From: Haemophilus parainfluenzae
GTDB taxonomy: Bacteria; Pseudomonadota; Gammaproteobacteria; Enterobacterales; Pasteurellaceae
Direction of reading: 5' to 3'
DNA length: 64,000 nt
NCBI RefSeq assembly: GCF_014931395.1
Contig: NZ_CP063120.1
Location: 348,501 to 412,500, forward strand
Under the pieces are notes generated by a model. The model saw only the letters and a program-made list of their open reading frames with translations. It searched no databases and had not been told where the DNA came from. The translations under genes and the position numbers were made by a program. Below are positions 34,742-44,532 of this stretch, in pieces. Positions within the stretch are counted from its first letter, which is position 1, and each line of letters starts with the position of its first letter.

Positions 34742-37159
34742 ATGAAGTCTCTATCCCATGTCTTTAAGACTGTGCTATTAGTAGGTGTCAGTACCTCAGT
34801 AGTACAGGTTGCCTATGCCCAAAATTCCTCTATTGATACCGAACGAGAAAATATCATCATTTTCTCCCGTCAAGGAGAGGCCCAATTAAATCAAGCCATT
34901 CCAAAACTTGAGGCCTTATTTAAGAGGACAAACGATATTAAAGTGCGCGATGATTTAATTACACTCTATCTGAGGACGAATCAATCCGCTAAAGCACTTT
35001 CACTTTGCGAAAGCTGCGCACCAGCGCAATTTTCTCAAAATGAACTGGAAAATTTAGGCAAAGCCGCTCGAAATGAAAAACAATACGACCGTGCCGTTGC
35101 ATTCTATTCCCAATTGCAAAAGCAATTCCCTGATAATCCAAATGGATGGCTTGGTGGCGCATTAGCCTCCACTGAAACCAAAAACTACACTGCGGCAAAA
35201 AATGCACTGAATGTTTATAAGAAACGTTTTGGACAAGATAATGCTTACCTTGATGCGGAAAGCTATTTGCTTGATTTCACCGAACCCGACATGGCTAAAC
35301 TTGGCCGTTGGCAACGTCAGTTAGAACAAAATCCAAAAAATATCACCTTAATGAGAGAGTTGTATCGTTTGGCATCGAAATACAACCTTCAACCATTACA
35401 AGAGAAACTACAAAAAGCCTATCCTGATCAATTCAATCAAAAAGACATGATGTGGTTTGAGCATGGTAAGACAATTACCTCTTCAAAAAATGCGACAACG
35501 CCTACACAACAAGAAAAATCATTTGAAGAATTGACCGCACTTTTGGCCAAAATTAACCCTGAACATCCTTTGTATCAACAAGCATTGCAAGATCGTTTTG
35601 TGATGGGTGTCCGATTAAATAAATTTGATGAAATAGAGGATGACTTCAATACATTACAGACTCAACCTAATGTGCCAGCGTATTTAGAAGAAGCCTTTGG
35701 TGATTATTGGGCAGCAAAAGGCTCACCACACAAAGCATTAGCGATTTATCAAGCAATTGAACAACAAGCCTTAAACAATAAACTCGCTGTGAACGATGGT
35801 TTACTTCATAAACTCTCTCTCACTGCAAGCGATGCGGGCAAATTTGAATTGGCTCAACAATATTTAGAGCGTATGAATTCAAATATTTATATCAATGACT
35901 ATACCCGAACATCAAAAATTCTAAATCCAGGCTACGATTCTCGCTATTTTGGTTTGGCACGTTTAGCCTTATGGCGTGGTAACCGCAAATTGGCTCAGCA
36001 ACTGATTGATGATCGTCTATTTAATAAAACGCCAGGTGATCCATGGGTTATGTTGCAAAAAGCAGAACTTGAGCGAAATCGTGGCAACTATGATGATGCC
36101 AAATTATGGGCTGAAAAAGCCGGTTATTTTTTGAGTAAAAATGATCAGCAAGAAGCACGCAATAACCTGGCAGAAACTGCTTTAAGTCAAAATGATTTAC
36201 CAACAGTTTCAAAAACAATTGATGCAATGAATGAAGAACAACGTCAGTCAGCACAATCCCTCATAAACCATTACGAACAAGCACGTTCTGGCAAAATTGT
36301 AGGAAGTATCGGCTTACAGCATCGTACCTCACCAATCAGTTATAGCAATGAAAGTAGCCAAGATTATGCGATTTACACACCGAAAACAGCAAATGGTCAC
36401 GATCTCTACGTTCATTACTTAGAAACTCGCTCCCCTTATGACAAAGAAAGTCTCATTTCTCGCCGAATTGGCGTAGGAACAGAGCTCAATTTCTATCCAC
36501 TCCAAGTGAAAATGGAAAGCGGGAAAGGCATTAAGCTTAATGATAAAGCCTATTTCTCTACAGAGGCAAATTATACCCTCAACCAGCATTGGTCATTTAA
36601 TTTAGACGCCAATATTAATGGTAGTGGCACTCCAGTTAAAGCCATCAATAAAGGGGTGTATACCAAAGATATTGGTTTCTCTACCACATATTCCTATTCC
36701 GATATTTTCCAAGCTGGGCTAGGTGGTGGCGTCATGAAATTTAATGACGGCAACTTAAGAAAAGAAGCCAATTTCTGGTTGAATCTCAATACATTCAAAC
36801 ATGACCGTTGGGCGCTAACCAACAATTTCAGAATCGATTACAGCAAAAATAAAACCATTGATTCTGCTGAATATTACAACCCATCAAAAGCGACAAGCTT
36901 GGAATTCGGTGCGGATTTAAGTTACTACCAACCACTTAATTATGGCTTAGTCTTAAATCATCACCTGAAAGCCAGTGTGGGTGCTTATAAACAGGCAGAA
37001 CTCAATCAAGAAAAAATGTGGTCGATAAGTTACGGACACCAATGGCGTGTTGGTAAAAAATTTGGCGTGTCTTATGAAATTGGTCGTAAAAAGAATATTT
37101 ACGACGGCAGTGCTGAATTCAACAATTTCGGAAATTTAAACTTCTCTATTTATTATTAA
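34742..37159 (+). CDS. pgaA: Poly-N-acetylglucosamine export porin PgaA
   Basis: Outer-membrane exporter of the biofilm polymer poly-beta-1,6-GlcNAc. A signal peptide ends VAYA. Residues to about 500 are TPR-like repeats (NELENLGKAARNEKQYDRAV, LGGALASTETKNYTAAKNAL) that bind deacetylated polymer in the periplasm. From about 515 a beta-barrel follows (GKIVGSIGLQHRTSPIS onward) and ends FGNLNFSIYY with a terminal aromatic residue. 805 residues against 807 in E. coli. First gene of pgaABCD. Confidence 0.93.
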   Translation: MKSLSHVFKTVLLVGVSTSVVQVAYAQNSSIDTERENIIIFSRQGEAQLNQAIPKLEALFKRTNDIKVRDDLITLYLRTNQSAKALSLCESCAPAQFSQNELENLGKAARNEKQYDRAVAFYSQLQKQFPDNPNGWLGGALASTETKNYTAAKNALNVYKKRFGQDNAYLDAESYLLDFTEPDMAKLGRWQRQLEQNPKNITLMRELYRLASKYNLQPLQEKLQKAYPDQFNQKDMMWFEHGKTITSSKNATTPTQQEKSFEELTALLAKINPEHPLYQQALQDRFVMGVRLNKFDEIEDDFNTLQTQPNVPAYLEEAFGDYWAAKGSPHKALAIYQAIEQQALNNKLAVNDGLLHKLSLTASDAGKFELAQQYLERMNSNIYINDYTRTSKILNPGYDSRYFGLARLALWRGNRKLAQQLIDDRLFNKTPGDPWVMLQKAELERNRGNYDDAKLWAEKAGYFLSKNDQQEARNNLAETALSQNDLPTVSKTIDAMNEEQRQSAQSLINHYEQARSGKIVGSIGLQHRTSPISYSNESSQDYAIYTPKTANGHDLYVHYLETRSPYDKESLISRRIGVGTELNFYPLQVKMESGKGIKLNDKAYFSTEANYTLNQHWSFNLDANINGSGTPVKAINKGVYTKDIGFSTTYSYSDIFQAGLGGGVMKFNDGNLRKEANFWLNLNTFKHDRWALTNNFRIDYSKNKTIDSAEYYNPSKATSLEFGADLSYYQPLNYGLVLNHHLKASVGAYKQAELNQEKMWSISYGHQWRVGKKFGVSYEIGRKKNIYDGSAEFNNFGNLNFSIYY

Positions 37160-37180
37160 ATACTTAAGCGGTATAACTTT

Positions 37181-39097
37181 ATGAGATCTCTAAAACATTT
37201 TGCAAAAATCATTATTTGCATGCTTTCCCTTTTTTCGGCTTTTGCCTTTGCGCAAGATCGTTATGGCGTATTAGCTTATCACTCTGTGGTAGATGAAAGT
37301 GCGGCTGAAAATCAAAAACAGTATTTTCCTCAAACGATTTCTGCCCAAATGTTAATTAAACATTTTAATTGGCTAAAAGAAAACGGATACAATGTGATCA
37401 GTTGGCAGCAAGTTATCGATGCTGAAAATGGTAAAGGCACATTACCTGATAATGCGGTGTTGCTAAGCTTCGATGATGGCTATGAGACTATGTATAACGT
37501 TGTCTTCCCTCTATTGAAAGCCTATAACTACCCCGCTGTTTTTGCACCAGTTACGGGCTGGTTAGATACGCCGGCAGATCAAAAAATCGCTTATGCCGAT
37601 AAAATGCTGGATCGTTCTGTTTTTGCCACTTGGTCGCAAGTCAAAGAAATGGAACAAAGTGGGCTCGTTGAAGTTGCCTCACATACTCATAATCTTCATA
37701 ACGGTATAAATGCCAACCCATCTGGTGGTCAATTACCCGCTGTGATTGCGCCTGAATATAAAAACGGAAAATATGAAACAGAAGATGCCTACAAAAACAG
37801 ATTGAAATCTGATTTCACTCGTTCTGTTCAAACGTTAGTCAATCATGTCGGTAAGAAACCACGTGTAATGGTGTGGCCTTATGGACAATTTAATGATGTT
37901 GCTGTGCAACTTGCACGACAAGCAGGAATGCCACACTATTTCTCATTAGGTGAAAAAATCATCAATAAAGTTGGCGATAAACATATTGGACGCTTATTAC
38001 TTAATGCAGAAACCGATCTAAATACCGTTAAAAACTATCTTGATGGCATTGATGAAAGCAAACAAATTCAACGAGTACTGCATGTCGATTTAGATTATGT
38101 CTATGATGCGGATAAAGCTCAGCAAGCCAAAAACCTTGATAAGTTAATCGACCGCATCTATCGCTATGGTGTGACGACAGTTTATCTTCAAGCCTTCTCT
38201 GATCCCGATGGGGATGGTGTAGCGGATGCCTTGTATTTCCCAAATAAATACCTTCCTGTACGCGATGATATTTTTGGCCGAATTGCCTGGCAATTACAAA
38301 CGCGCGCAGGCGTAAAAGTTTATGCCTGGATGCCTGTACTCGCCTTTGATTTACGTAAAAATGTAAAAGAGGCGGAATATGTCATTGATAGCCGCACGGG
38401 CAAACCTTCAACAAAGGCCTATTTACGTCTTTCACCTTATAACAAACAGAATGTTGAAATCATTAAATCCATTTATAACGATTTGTCATTCTACGCAAAA
38501 TTTAATGGCATTTTATTCCATGATGACGCGTTCCTAACCGATTTTGAAGGTGCAGAAGGTAATCACGCTGAAGGCATGGTTAGCCCACAAGCAAAACAAA
38601 AAACACAAGATTTAATCCAATTAACCCATCAACTCACCGATGCGTTAAAACCTTATTTCTTGCGTGGTTCATATTCTCTTAAAACGGCTCGTAATCTTTA
38701 TGCATCAGTGATCACAAATCAAAATGCAGAAGAATGGTTGGCACAAAACTTAAAAACGCTCACTGACAATTACGATACCACTGCCATCATGGCGATGCCA
38801 TACATGGAAAATGAGCAGCCTATTTCACAAGAAGAAGCCTATCAATGGTTTGTTTCTCTCATTGAAAATGTGAAAACCCAAGCACCATTAGATAAAGTAT
38901 TGTTTGAATTCCAAGCGGTGAATTGGCGAACTCAAAAACCAATTCCTGAATCCGAGTTGATTGATTGGATGAAGCTATTGCAAAAAAATCATATTTATAG
39001 CTATGGATACTATCCGGATAACTTTTTAACTAATCAACCGGATCTGAACAAAATGAAACCGTATTTTTCGGTAAATACGAATGCAGGAAAAAAATAA
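37181..39097 (+). CDS. pgaB: PGA deacetylase/hydrolase PgaB
   Basis: Partially deacetylates the polymer in the periplasm, which is required for export. The deacetylase domain (residues about 25-280) shows LSFDDGYETM with the metal Asp pair and ASHTHNLH with the metal His residues. The C-terminal glycosidase-like domain (about 295-630) has HVDLDYVYD and LFHDDAF. 638 residues. Unlike E. coli PgaB, the signal peptide ends FAFAQ with no lipobox Cys, so the protein seems soluble rather than lipid anchored. It follows pgaA by 21 bp. Confidence 0.93.
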   Translation: MRSLKHFAKIIICMLSLFSAFAFAQDRYGVLAYHSVVDESAAENQKQYFPQTISAQMLIKHFNWLKENGYNVISWQQVIDAENGKGTLPDNAVLLSFDDGYETMYNVVFPLLKAYNYPAVFAPVTGWLDTPADQKIAYADKMLDRSVFATWSQVKEMEQSGLVEVASHTHNLHNGINANPSGGQLPAVIAPEYKNGKYETEDAYKNRLKSDFTRSVQTLVNHVGKKPRVMVWPYGQFNDVAVQLARQAGMPHYFSLGEKIINKVGDKHIGRLLLNAETDLNTVKNYLDGIDESKQIQRVLHVDLDYVYDADKAQQAKNLDKLIDRIYRYGVTTVYLQAFSDPDGDGVADALYFPNKYLPVRDDIFGRIAWQLQTRAGVKVYAWMPVLAFDLRKNVKEAEYVIDSRTGKPSTKAYLRLSPYNKQNVEIIKSIYNDLSFYAKFNGILFHDDAFLTDFEGAEGNHAEGMVSPQAKQKTQDLIQLTHQLTDALKPYFLRGSYSLKTARNLYASVITNQNAEEWLAQNLKTLTDNYDTTAIMAMPYMENEQPISQEEAYQWFVSLIENVKTQAPLDKVLFEFQAVNWRTQKPIPESELIDWMKLLQKNHIYSYGYYPDNFLTNQPDLNKMKPYFSVNTNAGKK

Positions 39098-39106
39098 GGA
39101 TTGACG

Positions 39107-40348
39107 ATGAACCAACAATTCTTAGAAGCCGTGAGTATCTTCGTATTCATGTACCCTGCCGGGATGGCAATATATTGGGTGACGGCAAGCCTGTGTTATT
39201 ACCTTTTTATGGAAGGAAAACTTGGGCAACCAACTTTCCAACAAATGCCAAAAGAACGCGTTCCTATGGTTAGCATTATGGTGCCTTGCTACAACGAAGG
39301 GGACAATCTAGATGAAGCTATTCCTTACTTGCTCCAACTCAGATACCCAAACTATGAACTGATCTTCATCAATGATGGCAGTAAAGATAACACGGGCGAA
39401 ATTATTGAGCGTTGGGCAAAAGCTGACGAACGCATCGTGGCGCTTCACCAAGAAAACCAAGGTAAAGCCAGTGCATTAAATCATGGCTTATTAGTTGCTA
39501 AAGGTGAATATGTAGCCTGTATTGATGGCGATGCGGTATTAGATTTCGATGCTATCGACTATATGGTGCAATCCCTTGAATTAAACCGCACTTACGGTGC
39601 TGTTACAGGCAACCCACGCGTACGTAACCGCAGTACCATCCTAGGTCGCTTACAAGTGTCGGAATTTAGCTCCATTATCGGTTTAATCAAACGCGCTCAA
39701 AGCCTGATGGGAACGATCTTCACGGTATCTGGAGTATGCTGCCTATTTAGAAAAGATGTAATGGAAGAAATTGGTGGCTGGAGTACCAATATGATCACCG
39801 AAGACATTGATGTTAGTTGGAAAATTCAAACGGCCGGTTACAACATCATGTATGAACCTCGTGCTTTATGTTGGGTATTAATGCCTGAACGTCTATATGG
39901 TTTATACAAACAACGTTTACGCTGGGCACAAGGTGGCGCCGAAACCATCATCAAATATTTCCCACAGGTCTGGCGCTGGAAAAACCGCCGTCTATGGCCA
40001 ATGTATGCCGAATATTTTGTTACCGCAACTTGGGCAATCTTATTGGTTGTACTGGTTGCACTTGCACTATACCGCAAGATTACCTTAGGTATAGGTATTC
40101 AAAACATGGAGCTGTTTGAAACAAATATCTCGATCATGTTTTTTTCCTTCTTCTTACAGTGTCTCTTAAGTTTATACATTGATTCACGTTATGAAAAAGG
40201 ATTGATCCAATATGGAATTTCCTGCATTTGGTATCCCTATGTTTATTGGTTACTCAATACCGTAACGTTACTCGTTGGAATCCCAAAAGCGATTTTTAGA
40301 AACAAGTCCAAGCTAGCTGTCTGGACAAGCCCTGACAGAGGAGTTTAA
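39107..40348 (+). CDS. pgaC: PGA synthase glycosyltransferase PgaC
   Basis: Inner-membrane GT2 enzyme that polymerises GlcNAc from UDP-GlcNAc. It has an N-terminal helix, then VPCYNEGDNLDEAIPYL, FINDGSKDNTG, CIDGDAVLDFDAID (DxD-type), ITEDIDVSWKI and QRLRWAQGGAE, the processive Q-x2-RW motif, followed by C-terminal helices. The start at 39107 follows TAAGGA overlapping the pgaB stop. 413 residues. Confidence 0.94.
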   Translation: MNQQFLEAVSIFVFMYPAGMAIYWVTASLCYYLFMEGKLGQPTFQQMPKERVPMVSIMVPCYNEGDNLDEAIPYLLQLRYPNYELIFINDGSKDNTGEIIERWAKADERIVALHQENQGKASALNHGLLVAKGEYVACIDGDAVLDFDAIDYMVQSLELNRTYGAVTGNPRVRNRSTILGRLQVSEFSSIIGLIKRAQSLMGTIFTVSGVCCLFRKDVMEEIGGWSTNMITEDIDVSWKIQTAGYNIMYEPRALCWVLMPERLYGLYKQRLRWAQGGAETIIKYFPQVWRWKNRRLWPMYAEYFVTATWAILLVVLVALALYRKITLGIGIQNMELFETNISIMFFSFFLQCLLSLYIDSRYEKGLIQYGISCIWYPYVYWLLNTVTLLVGIPKAIFRNKSKLAVWTSPDRGV

Positions 40349-40351
40349 ATA

Positions 40352-40627
40352 ATGGCAACCGCCACTTTACAACAATTGATGGTTATTAATAAAGGTAGCA
40401 GCCTTCCCTTGCTGATTAAAGCCAAAAGCTTTGTACTAGATCTAGTTACCTGGGCTTTATGGGCTTATATCATCACTTTTGTCGCGAGATATGCGGAACG
40501 CATCTTCACTAAACCGATTCTGGAAAGTTTCTTTTTTGTTGATGTGGTCAGCATCATGTTTTCTGTCTCTGCGGTATTGGTCATCTTGGCTTATATTTGG
40601 TCTATTCTTACCGTAGCAAAAGAATAA
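40352..40627 (+). CDS. pgaD: PGA synthesis protein PgaD
   Basis: Small inner-membrane partner of PgaC, needed for synthase stability and cyclic-di-GMP control in E. coli. 91 residues with two hydrophobic helices (VTWALWAYIITFVARYAE and IMFSVSAVLVILAYIWSIL). Sequence conservation in this family is low, so identity rests on size, topology and its place 3 bp after pgaC. Confidence 0.82.
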   Translation: MATATLQQLMVINKGSSLPLLIKAKSFVLDLVTWALWAYIITFVARYAERIFTKPILESFFFVDVVSIMFSVSAVLVILAYIWSILTVAKE

Positions 40628-40644
40628 CTCGCAAAAAACTTAAT

Positions 40645-40690
40645 ATAAAAAAACCGCACTTTGGTTAACAAATCAAAGTGCGGTTATTTT
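40645..40690. terminator. Bidirectional inverted uptake-signal terminator
   Basis: AACCGCACTTTG (40652-40663) pairs with CAAAGTGCGGTT (40674-40685), with A and T runs outside. It separates pgaD from the convergent pckA. Confidence 0.88.
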
Positions 40691-40723
40691 TAGAAATGTT
40701 TAATTAGATACGATATTCTCTAA

Positions 40724-42340
40724 TTAAGCTTTTGGACCTGCTGCGATAAGTGCTTTACCTTCTGCGTTGGTCGCATATTTTTCGAAGTTTTTCACGAAAC
40801 GTCCAGCAAGGTCTTTCGCTTTCGCTTCCCATTGTGCTTTATCCGCATAAGTATCACGTGGATCTAAGATCGCTGGATCTACGCCTGGTAATGCTTTTGG
40901 AATAGCTAAGTTAAAGATTGGTAACTCACCCATTTCTGCTTTTTCGATAGAACCATCTAAGATGGCATCGATAATACCACGGGTATCTTTAATTGAGATA
41001 CGTTTACCTGTACCGTTCCAACCAGTATTAACTAAATACGCTTCTGCACCGGCAGCTTGCATACGTTTAACTAACACTTGAGCATATTGTGTTGGGTGGA
41101 GTGTTAAGAATGCTGCACCGAAACATGCTGAGAAAGTTGGCGTTGGCTCAGTAATACCACGCTCTGTACCGGCTAATTTAGCGGTGAAACCAGATAAGAA
41201 GTAGTATTTGGTTTGCTCTGGTGTCAATTTAGACACTGGAGGTAACACACCGAATGCATCCGCAGTTAAGAAAATTACTTTCGTTGCGTGACCTGCACGA
41301 GATACTGGTTTAACAATATTATCAATGTGATAAATCGGGTAAGACACACGAGTATTTTCAGTTTTAGAACCATCATCGAAATCAACTGAACCATCTGCAC
41401 GAACCACGACGTTTTCTAATAATGCATCACGACGGATTGCACGGTAGATATCTGGCTCATTTTCTTCAGAAAGATGGATAGTTTTCGCGTAGCAACCACC
41501 TTCAAAGTTGAAAATACCAACATCATCCCAACCGTGCTCATCGTCACCGATTAATTCACGTTTTGGATCGGTAGAAAGTGTGGTTTTACCTGTACCTGAT
41601 AAACCGAAGAAAATTGCTACATCACCGTCTTTACCTACGTTAGCAGAACAGTGCATTGCACCTACACCTTTAAGTGGTAGGAAGTAGTTCATCATTGAGA
41701 ACATACCTTTCTTCATTTCACCGCCGTACCAAGTACCACCGATTAATTGAATACGCTCAGTTAAGTTAAATGCAACGAAGTTTTCAGAGTTCAAACCTTG
41801 CTCTTTCCAGTTCGGGTTGGTGCATTTAGAACCGTTCATGACCACGAAATCTGGTTTAAAAGTTTTTAATTGTTCTTCTGTTGGACGAATGAACATATTT
41901 TTCACAAAGTGTGCTTGCCATGCGACTTCCGTCACAATACGCACTGCGATACGGTCTTTTTCACTTGCACCACAGAAACCATCCACCACAAATAAACGTT
42001 TACCAGAAAGTTGTTTAGTCACAAGACCTTTTAAGCTTGACCACGTTTCTTGAGTCATTGGTTTATTATCGTTTTTCGCTACATCAGACGTCCACCACAC
42101 TGTATCTTTTGTGGTATCATCTAAAACGATGTATTTATCTTTCGGTGAACGACCGGTAAAGATCCCCGTATCAACAGCCACCGCACCCGTTGTGGTAAGT
42201 GTCCCTTTTTCAAAGCCTTCTAAGCCTGGTTTTGTTTCTTCTTCAAAAAGTTGTTCATAACTTGGGTTATAAACCACTTCTTTAACATCACGAATACCAA
42301 CAGCTTCAAGTTCTTTAATTACGTTTTTAACATCAGTCAT
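40724..42340 (-). CDS. pckA: Phosphoenolpyruvate carboxykinase (ATP)
   Basis: Converts oxaloacetate and ATP to phosphoenolpyruvate and CO2, the entry to gluconeogenesis and, in Pasteurellaceae, also a possible CO2-fixing route to succinate. The kinase P-loop [11 protein letters not shown] and metal-binding [11 protein letters not shown] are present, as is [12 protein letters not shown] near residue 60. 538 residues, the usual length. The start follows GAGGTG. A CRP-like dyad lies 73 bp upstream. Confidence 0.97.
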   Translation of the reverse strand: MTDVKNVIKELEAVGIRDVKEVVYNPSYEQLFEEETKPGLEGFEKGTLTTTGAVAVDTGIFTGRSPKDKYIVLDDTTKDTVWWTSDVAKNDNKPMTQETWSSLKGLVTKQLSGKRLFVVDGFCGASEKDRIAVRIVTEVAWQAHFVKNMFIRPTEEQLKTFKPDFVVMNGSKCTNPNWKEQGLNSENFVAFNLTERIQLIGGTWYGGEMKKGMFSMMNYFLPLKGVGAMHCSANVGKDGDVAIFFGLSGTGKTTLSTDPKRELIGDDEHGWDDVGIFNFEGGCYAKTIHLSEENEPDIYRAIRRDALLENVVVRADGSVDFDDGSKTENTRVSYPIYHIDNIVKPVSRAGHATKVIFLTADAFGVLPPVSKLTPEQTKYYFLSGFTAKLAGTERGITEPTPTFSACFGAAFLTLHPTQYAQVLVKRMQAAGAEAYLVNTGWNGTGKRISIKDTRGIIDAILDGSIEKAEMGELPIFNLAIPKALPGVDPAILDPRDTYADKAQWEAKAKDLAGRFVKNFEKYATNAEGKALIAAGPKA

Positions 42341-42412
42341 AGTTCACCTCTTGATTAAAAAGTTTAAAAATTTTTTCCTATGTTCATTGTATGGGAATTG
42401 TCAAAAAAAAAA

Positions 42413-42428
42413 TGTTAACTAGATCTCA
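42413..42428 (-). promoter_or_regulatory. CRP-site candidate of pckA
   Basis: TGTTAACTAGATCTCA fits TGTGA-N6-TCACA with one mismatch in each half. It is centred about 80 bp before the pckA start. Gluconeogenic genes are commonly CRP activated. Confidence 0.42.
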
Positions 42429-42524
42429 TTTTTGAACATTCATTGGAAATTTCTACCTATTTTTAGGGTGTTTTTGGGAGCCAAGATAAAGTGCGGTTGA
42501 TTTCACCTTTACTTTTCCTATATA

Positions 42525-42543
42525 GTGATAACCATTCTCAAAT
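42525..42543 (+). promoter_or_regulatory. Fur-box candidate of the esterase gene
   Basis: GTGATAACCATTCTCAAAT; its reverse complement ATTTGAGAATGGTTATCAC matches the Fur core well. It overlaps a TATAGT -10-like hexamer (42521-42526), 16 bp before the coding start. Confidence 0.65.
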
Positions 42544-42558
42544 TAAGACTGAATAACC

Positions 42559-43425
42559 ATGTTCTCATTTCTGCGTTTACCCTTTTTATTTTTCCTGCTG
42601 ATGTTTACGCAAAGTACGCAAGCAGAACCCGACTTTAAGATTCCACCTATTCAAGAAAGCATGAAAAAAATGTATCAGATTCAACAAAAAGATTTTACCT
42701 TTGAAGACAAACATTACCGTTTGTTTATTGCTGTTCCACCAAAAACATCGCAAAAACTGACCGCACTTTACACGTTGGATGGCAATGCACAATTTCCAAT
42801 AGCAGTGAATGCTGTCAATCCTCATAAACCGCTCCCCCTTATTGTCGGTATCGGTTATGTATCTGATAAAGCTTACGCTATTGAGGAACGAATGAGAGAT
42901 TACACTTTCCCAGTAGAAGGCGCTGAATTTGCCAAAGGGGGAAAAGCTGCCGATTTTCTACGTTTTATTCAACAAGACGTAAAACCTTACATTGAGCAGC
43001 ATTTCGACATCAATAAGGAAAAACAATATTTCTTTGGCCATTCTTTTGGTGGGTTATTTGGATTATATGTACTCTTCCATCAACCAGATTTATTTCAATA
43101 TTACACCTTGGCAAGCCCTTCTCTTTGGTGGGGGAATGGTTCATTTTTACCTCAAACCGAACCTTGGATTCGCCAAAAACCATCACATATCCAGATTACA
43201 TTAGGCTATTATGAAGACCATCCTGAGCAGGATCCAAATATCACCGAAGAACAATTACAACGTATTAATCAACGGAAACAAATGCGAACAATCAATGCGC
43301 ATCAGTTGGCGGAAATATTGGAAAAACAAGGTAATTCCGTGGAATTTATTTCCATTCCCAATAAAAATCATGGTGGCTCGATTCCGGACGCTATCAAACA
43401 TTGTTTGGAACAAGTTCAACAATAA
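42559..43425 (+). CDS. Periplasmic esterase (IroE/Fes-like siderophore esterase family)
   Basis: Alpha/beta hydrolase of 288 residues with a signal peptide ending TQA. The nucleophile elbow is GHSFGG, and the later PNKNHGGSIP supplies the catalytic His. The arrangement PPKTSQKLTALYTLDGNAQF is typical of IroE/BesA-type esterases that cut catecholate siderophore lactones. A Fur-like box overlapping its promoter supports a role in iron release. The substrate is inferred. A Haemophilus uptake signal falls inside (ACCGCACTT). Confidence 0.78.
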   Translation: MFSFLRLPFLFFLLMFTQSTQAEPDFKIPPIQESMKKMYQIQQKDFTFEDKHYRLFIAVPPKTSQKLTALYTLDGNAQFPIAVNAVNPHKPLPLIVGIGYVSDKAYAIEERMRDYTFPVEGAEFAKGGKAADFLRFIQQDVKPYIEQHFDINKEKQYFFGHSFGGLFGLYVLFHQPDLFQYYTLASPSLWWGNGSFLPQTEPWIRQKPSHIQITLGYYEDHPEQDPNITEEQLQRINQRKQMRTINAHQLAEILEKQGNSVEFISIPNKNHGGSIPDAIKHCLEQVQQ

Positions 43426-43433
43426 AAGGCTAT

Positions 43434-43467
43434 AAAAAATCCCCGTTATACTAAACGGGGGTTTTTC
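43434..43467. terminator. Bidirectional terminator between esterase gene and hslO
   Basis: AAAAATCCCCGTT pairs with AACGGGGGTTTTT around a 6-base loop, with A and T runs. Confidence 0.85.
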
Positions 43468-44334
43468 TTATTGGGCTTGTTTGAGTTTATCAATCGCTTC
43501 TTTATTGAAGAAGTAATGTGTGCCACAACATTCACACTGCATATCAATACTGCCTTTATGCTCTTCTAAGATTTCATCAATTTCAGCTTCTGGAATCAGC
43601 AACAATGCTGCACCAGAACGTTCAGGTGAGCAACCGCAGAAGAAAGAAACAGTTTGCGGTTCAAAAACTTCCACTACTTCTTCATGATATAAACGATAAA
43701 GCAATTCTTCTGCAGGTAATCCAAATAACTCCTCATCTTTGACTGTTGCAGCTAAGGTCGTTAAATGTTCAAAATCTTCTGGTGTACCTTGACCATCCGG
43801 CATAATCTGTAGCAACATTCCAGCGGCAACGGCTTTACCGTCATATTCACCCGTGCGAATAATAAGTTGCGTTTGTAATTGCTCTGAACGGACAAAATAG
43901 TCTTCTAAACATTCCGTAATGGTTGGTTTATCTAAACCGATAACACCTTGATAACGCTCACCCTCGTTTGGTGCAATCGTAATCACTAACACACCTTTGC
44001 CAATCATATCATGTAGGCTCATGCCGTCTTGAATATCACCTTGCACACGTGCTAATGCACGAATTTGTTGCTGATCATTGCCATTAACTAAGGCTAATTT
44101 TAATGGACCATCACCTTGAATTTGAACCGTAATATTGCCATTAAATTTTAATGTGGCGGTCAACAAATTCGTTGCCACCATCATCTCGCCCAGTAAGTTT
44201 TGTACCGCTTTTGGATAATGATGAGTATTCAATGTATCAGTAAAGGTTTGGTTTAATCGTACCCATTCACCACGCACGGCACGGTTTTGGAAAAGGTAAC
44301 GGTAAAGTTTGTCATTGTCTTGAGTGTAATTCAT
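43468..44334 (-). CDS. hslO: Redox-regulated chaperone Hsp33
   Basis: Cytoplasmic holdase activated by oxidants. Its C-terminal zinc/redox switch is visible as CGC followed by CECCGTH, i.e. CxC and CxxC. The N-terminal domain begins DKLYRYLFQNRAVRGEWV, a family hallmark. 288 residues, near E. coli (292). The start follows AGGAAC. It is monocistronic. Confidence 0.96.
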   Translation of the reverse strand: MNYTQDNDKLYRYLFQNRAVRGEWVRLNQTFTDTLNTHHYPKAVQNLLGEMMVATNLLTATLKFNGNITVQIQGDGPLKLALVNGNDQQQIRALARVQGDIQDGMSLHDMIGKGVLVITIAPNEGERYQGVIGLDKPTITECLEDYFVRSEQLQTQLIIRTGEYDGKAVAAGMLLQIMPDGQGTPEDFEHLTTLAATVKDEELFGLPAEELLYRLYHEEVVEVFEPQTVSFFCGCSPERSGAALLLIPEAEIDEILEEHKGSIDMQCECCGTHYFFNKEAIDKLKQAQ

Positions 44335-44472
44335 TATTTGTTCCTATTTATTCTTTGAGTAAAAAGTGCGGTCAATTTTGAGAATAAATTGTAAACGTTC
44401 AAAAAAGATGTCGTTTTGTTACCGCACTTTATGCCTGTGCAGTATTATGGGGGTGAAAATCAAAATTACAAG

Positions 44473-44508
44473 CCAAAAAGAAAAGCGGATAGCTTTCACT
44501 ATCCGCTC
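44473..44508 (-). terminator. Terminator of the porin gene
   Basis: GCGGATAG (44485-44492) pairs with CTATCCGC (44499-44506); the A-rich left flank gives a T-rich run on the minus strand. Confidence 0.7.
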
Positions 44509-44532
44509 GTTTTATACTATTAAACTGATAAA

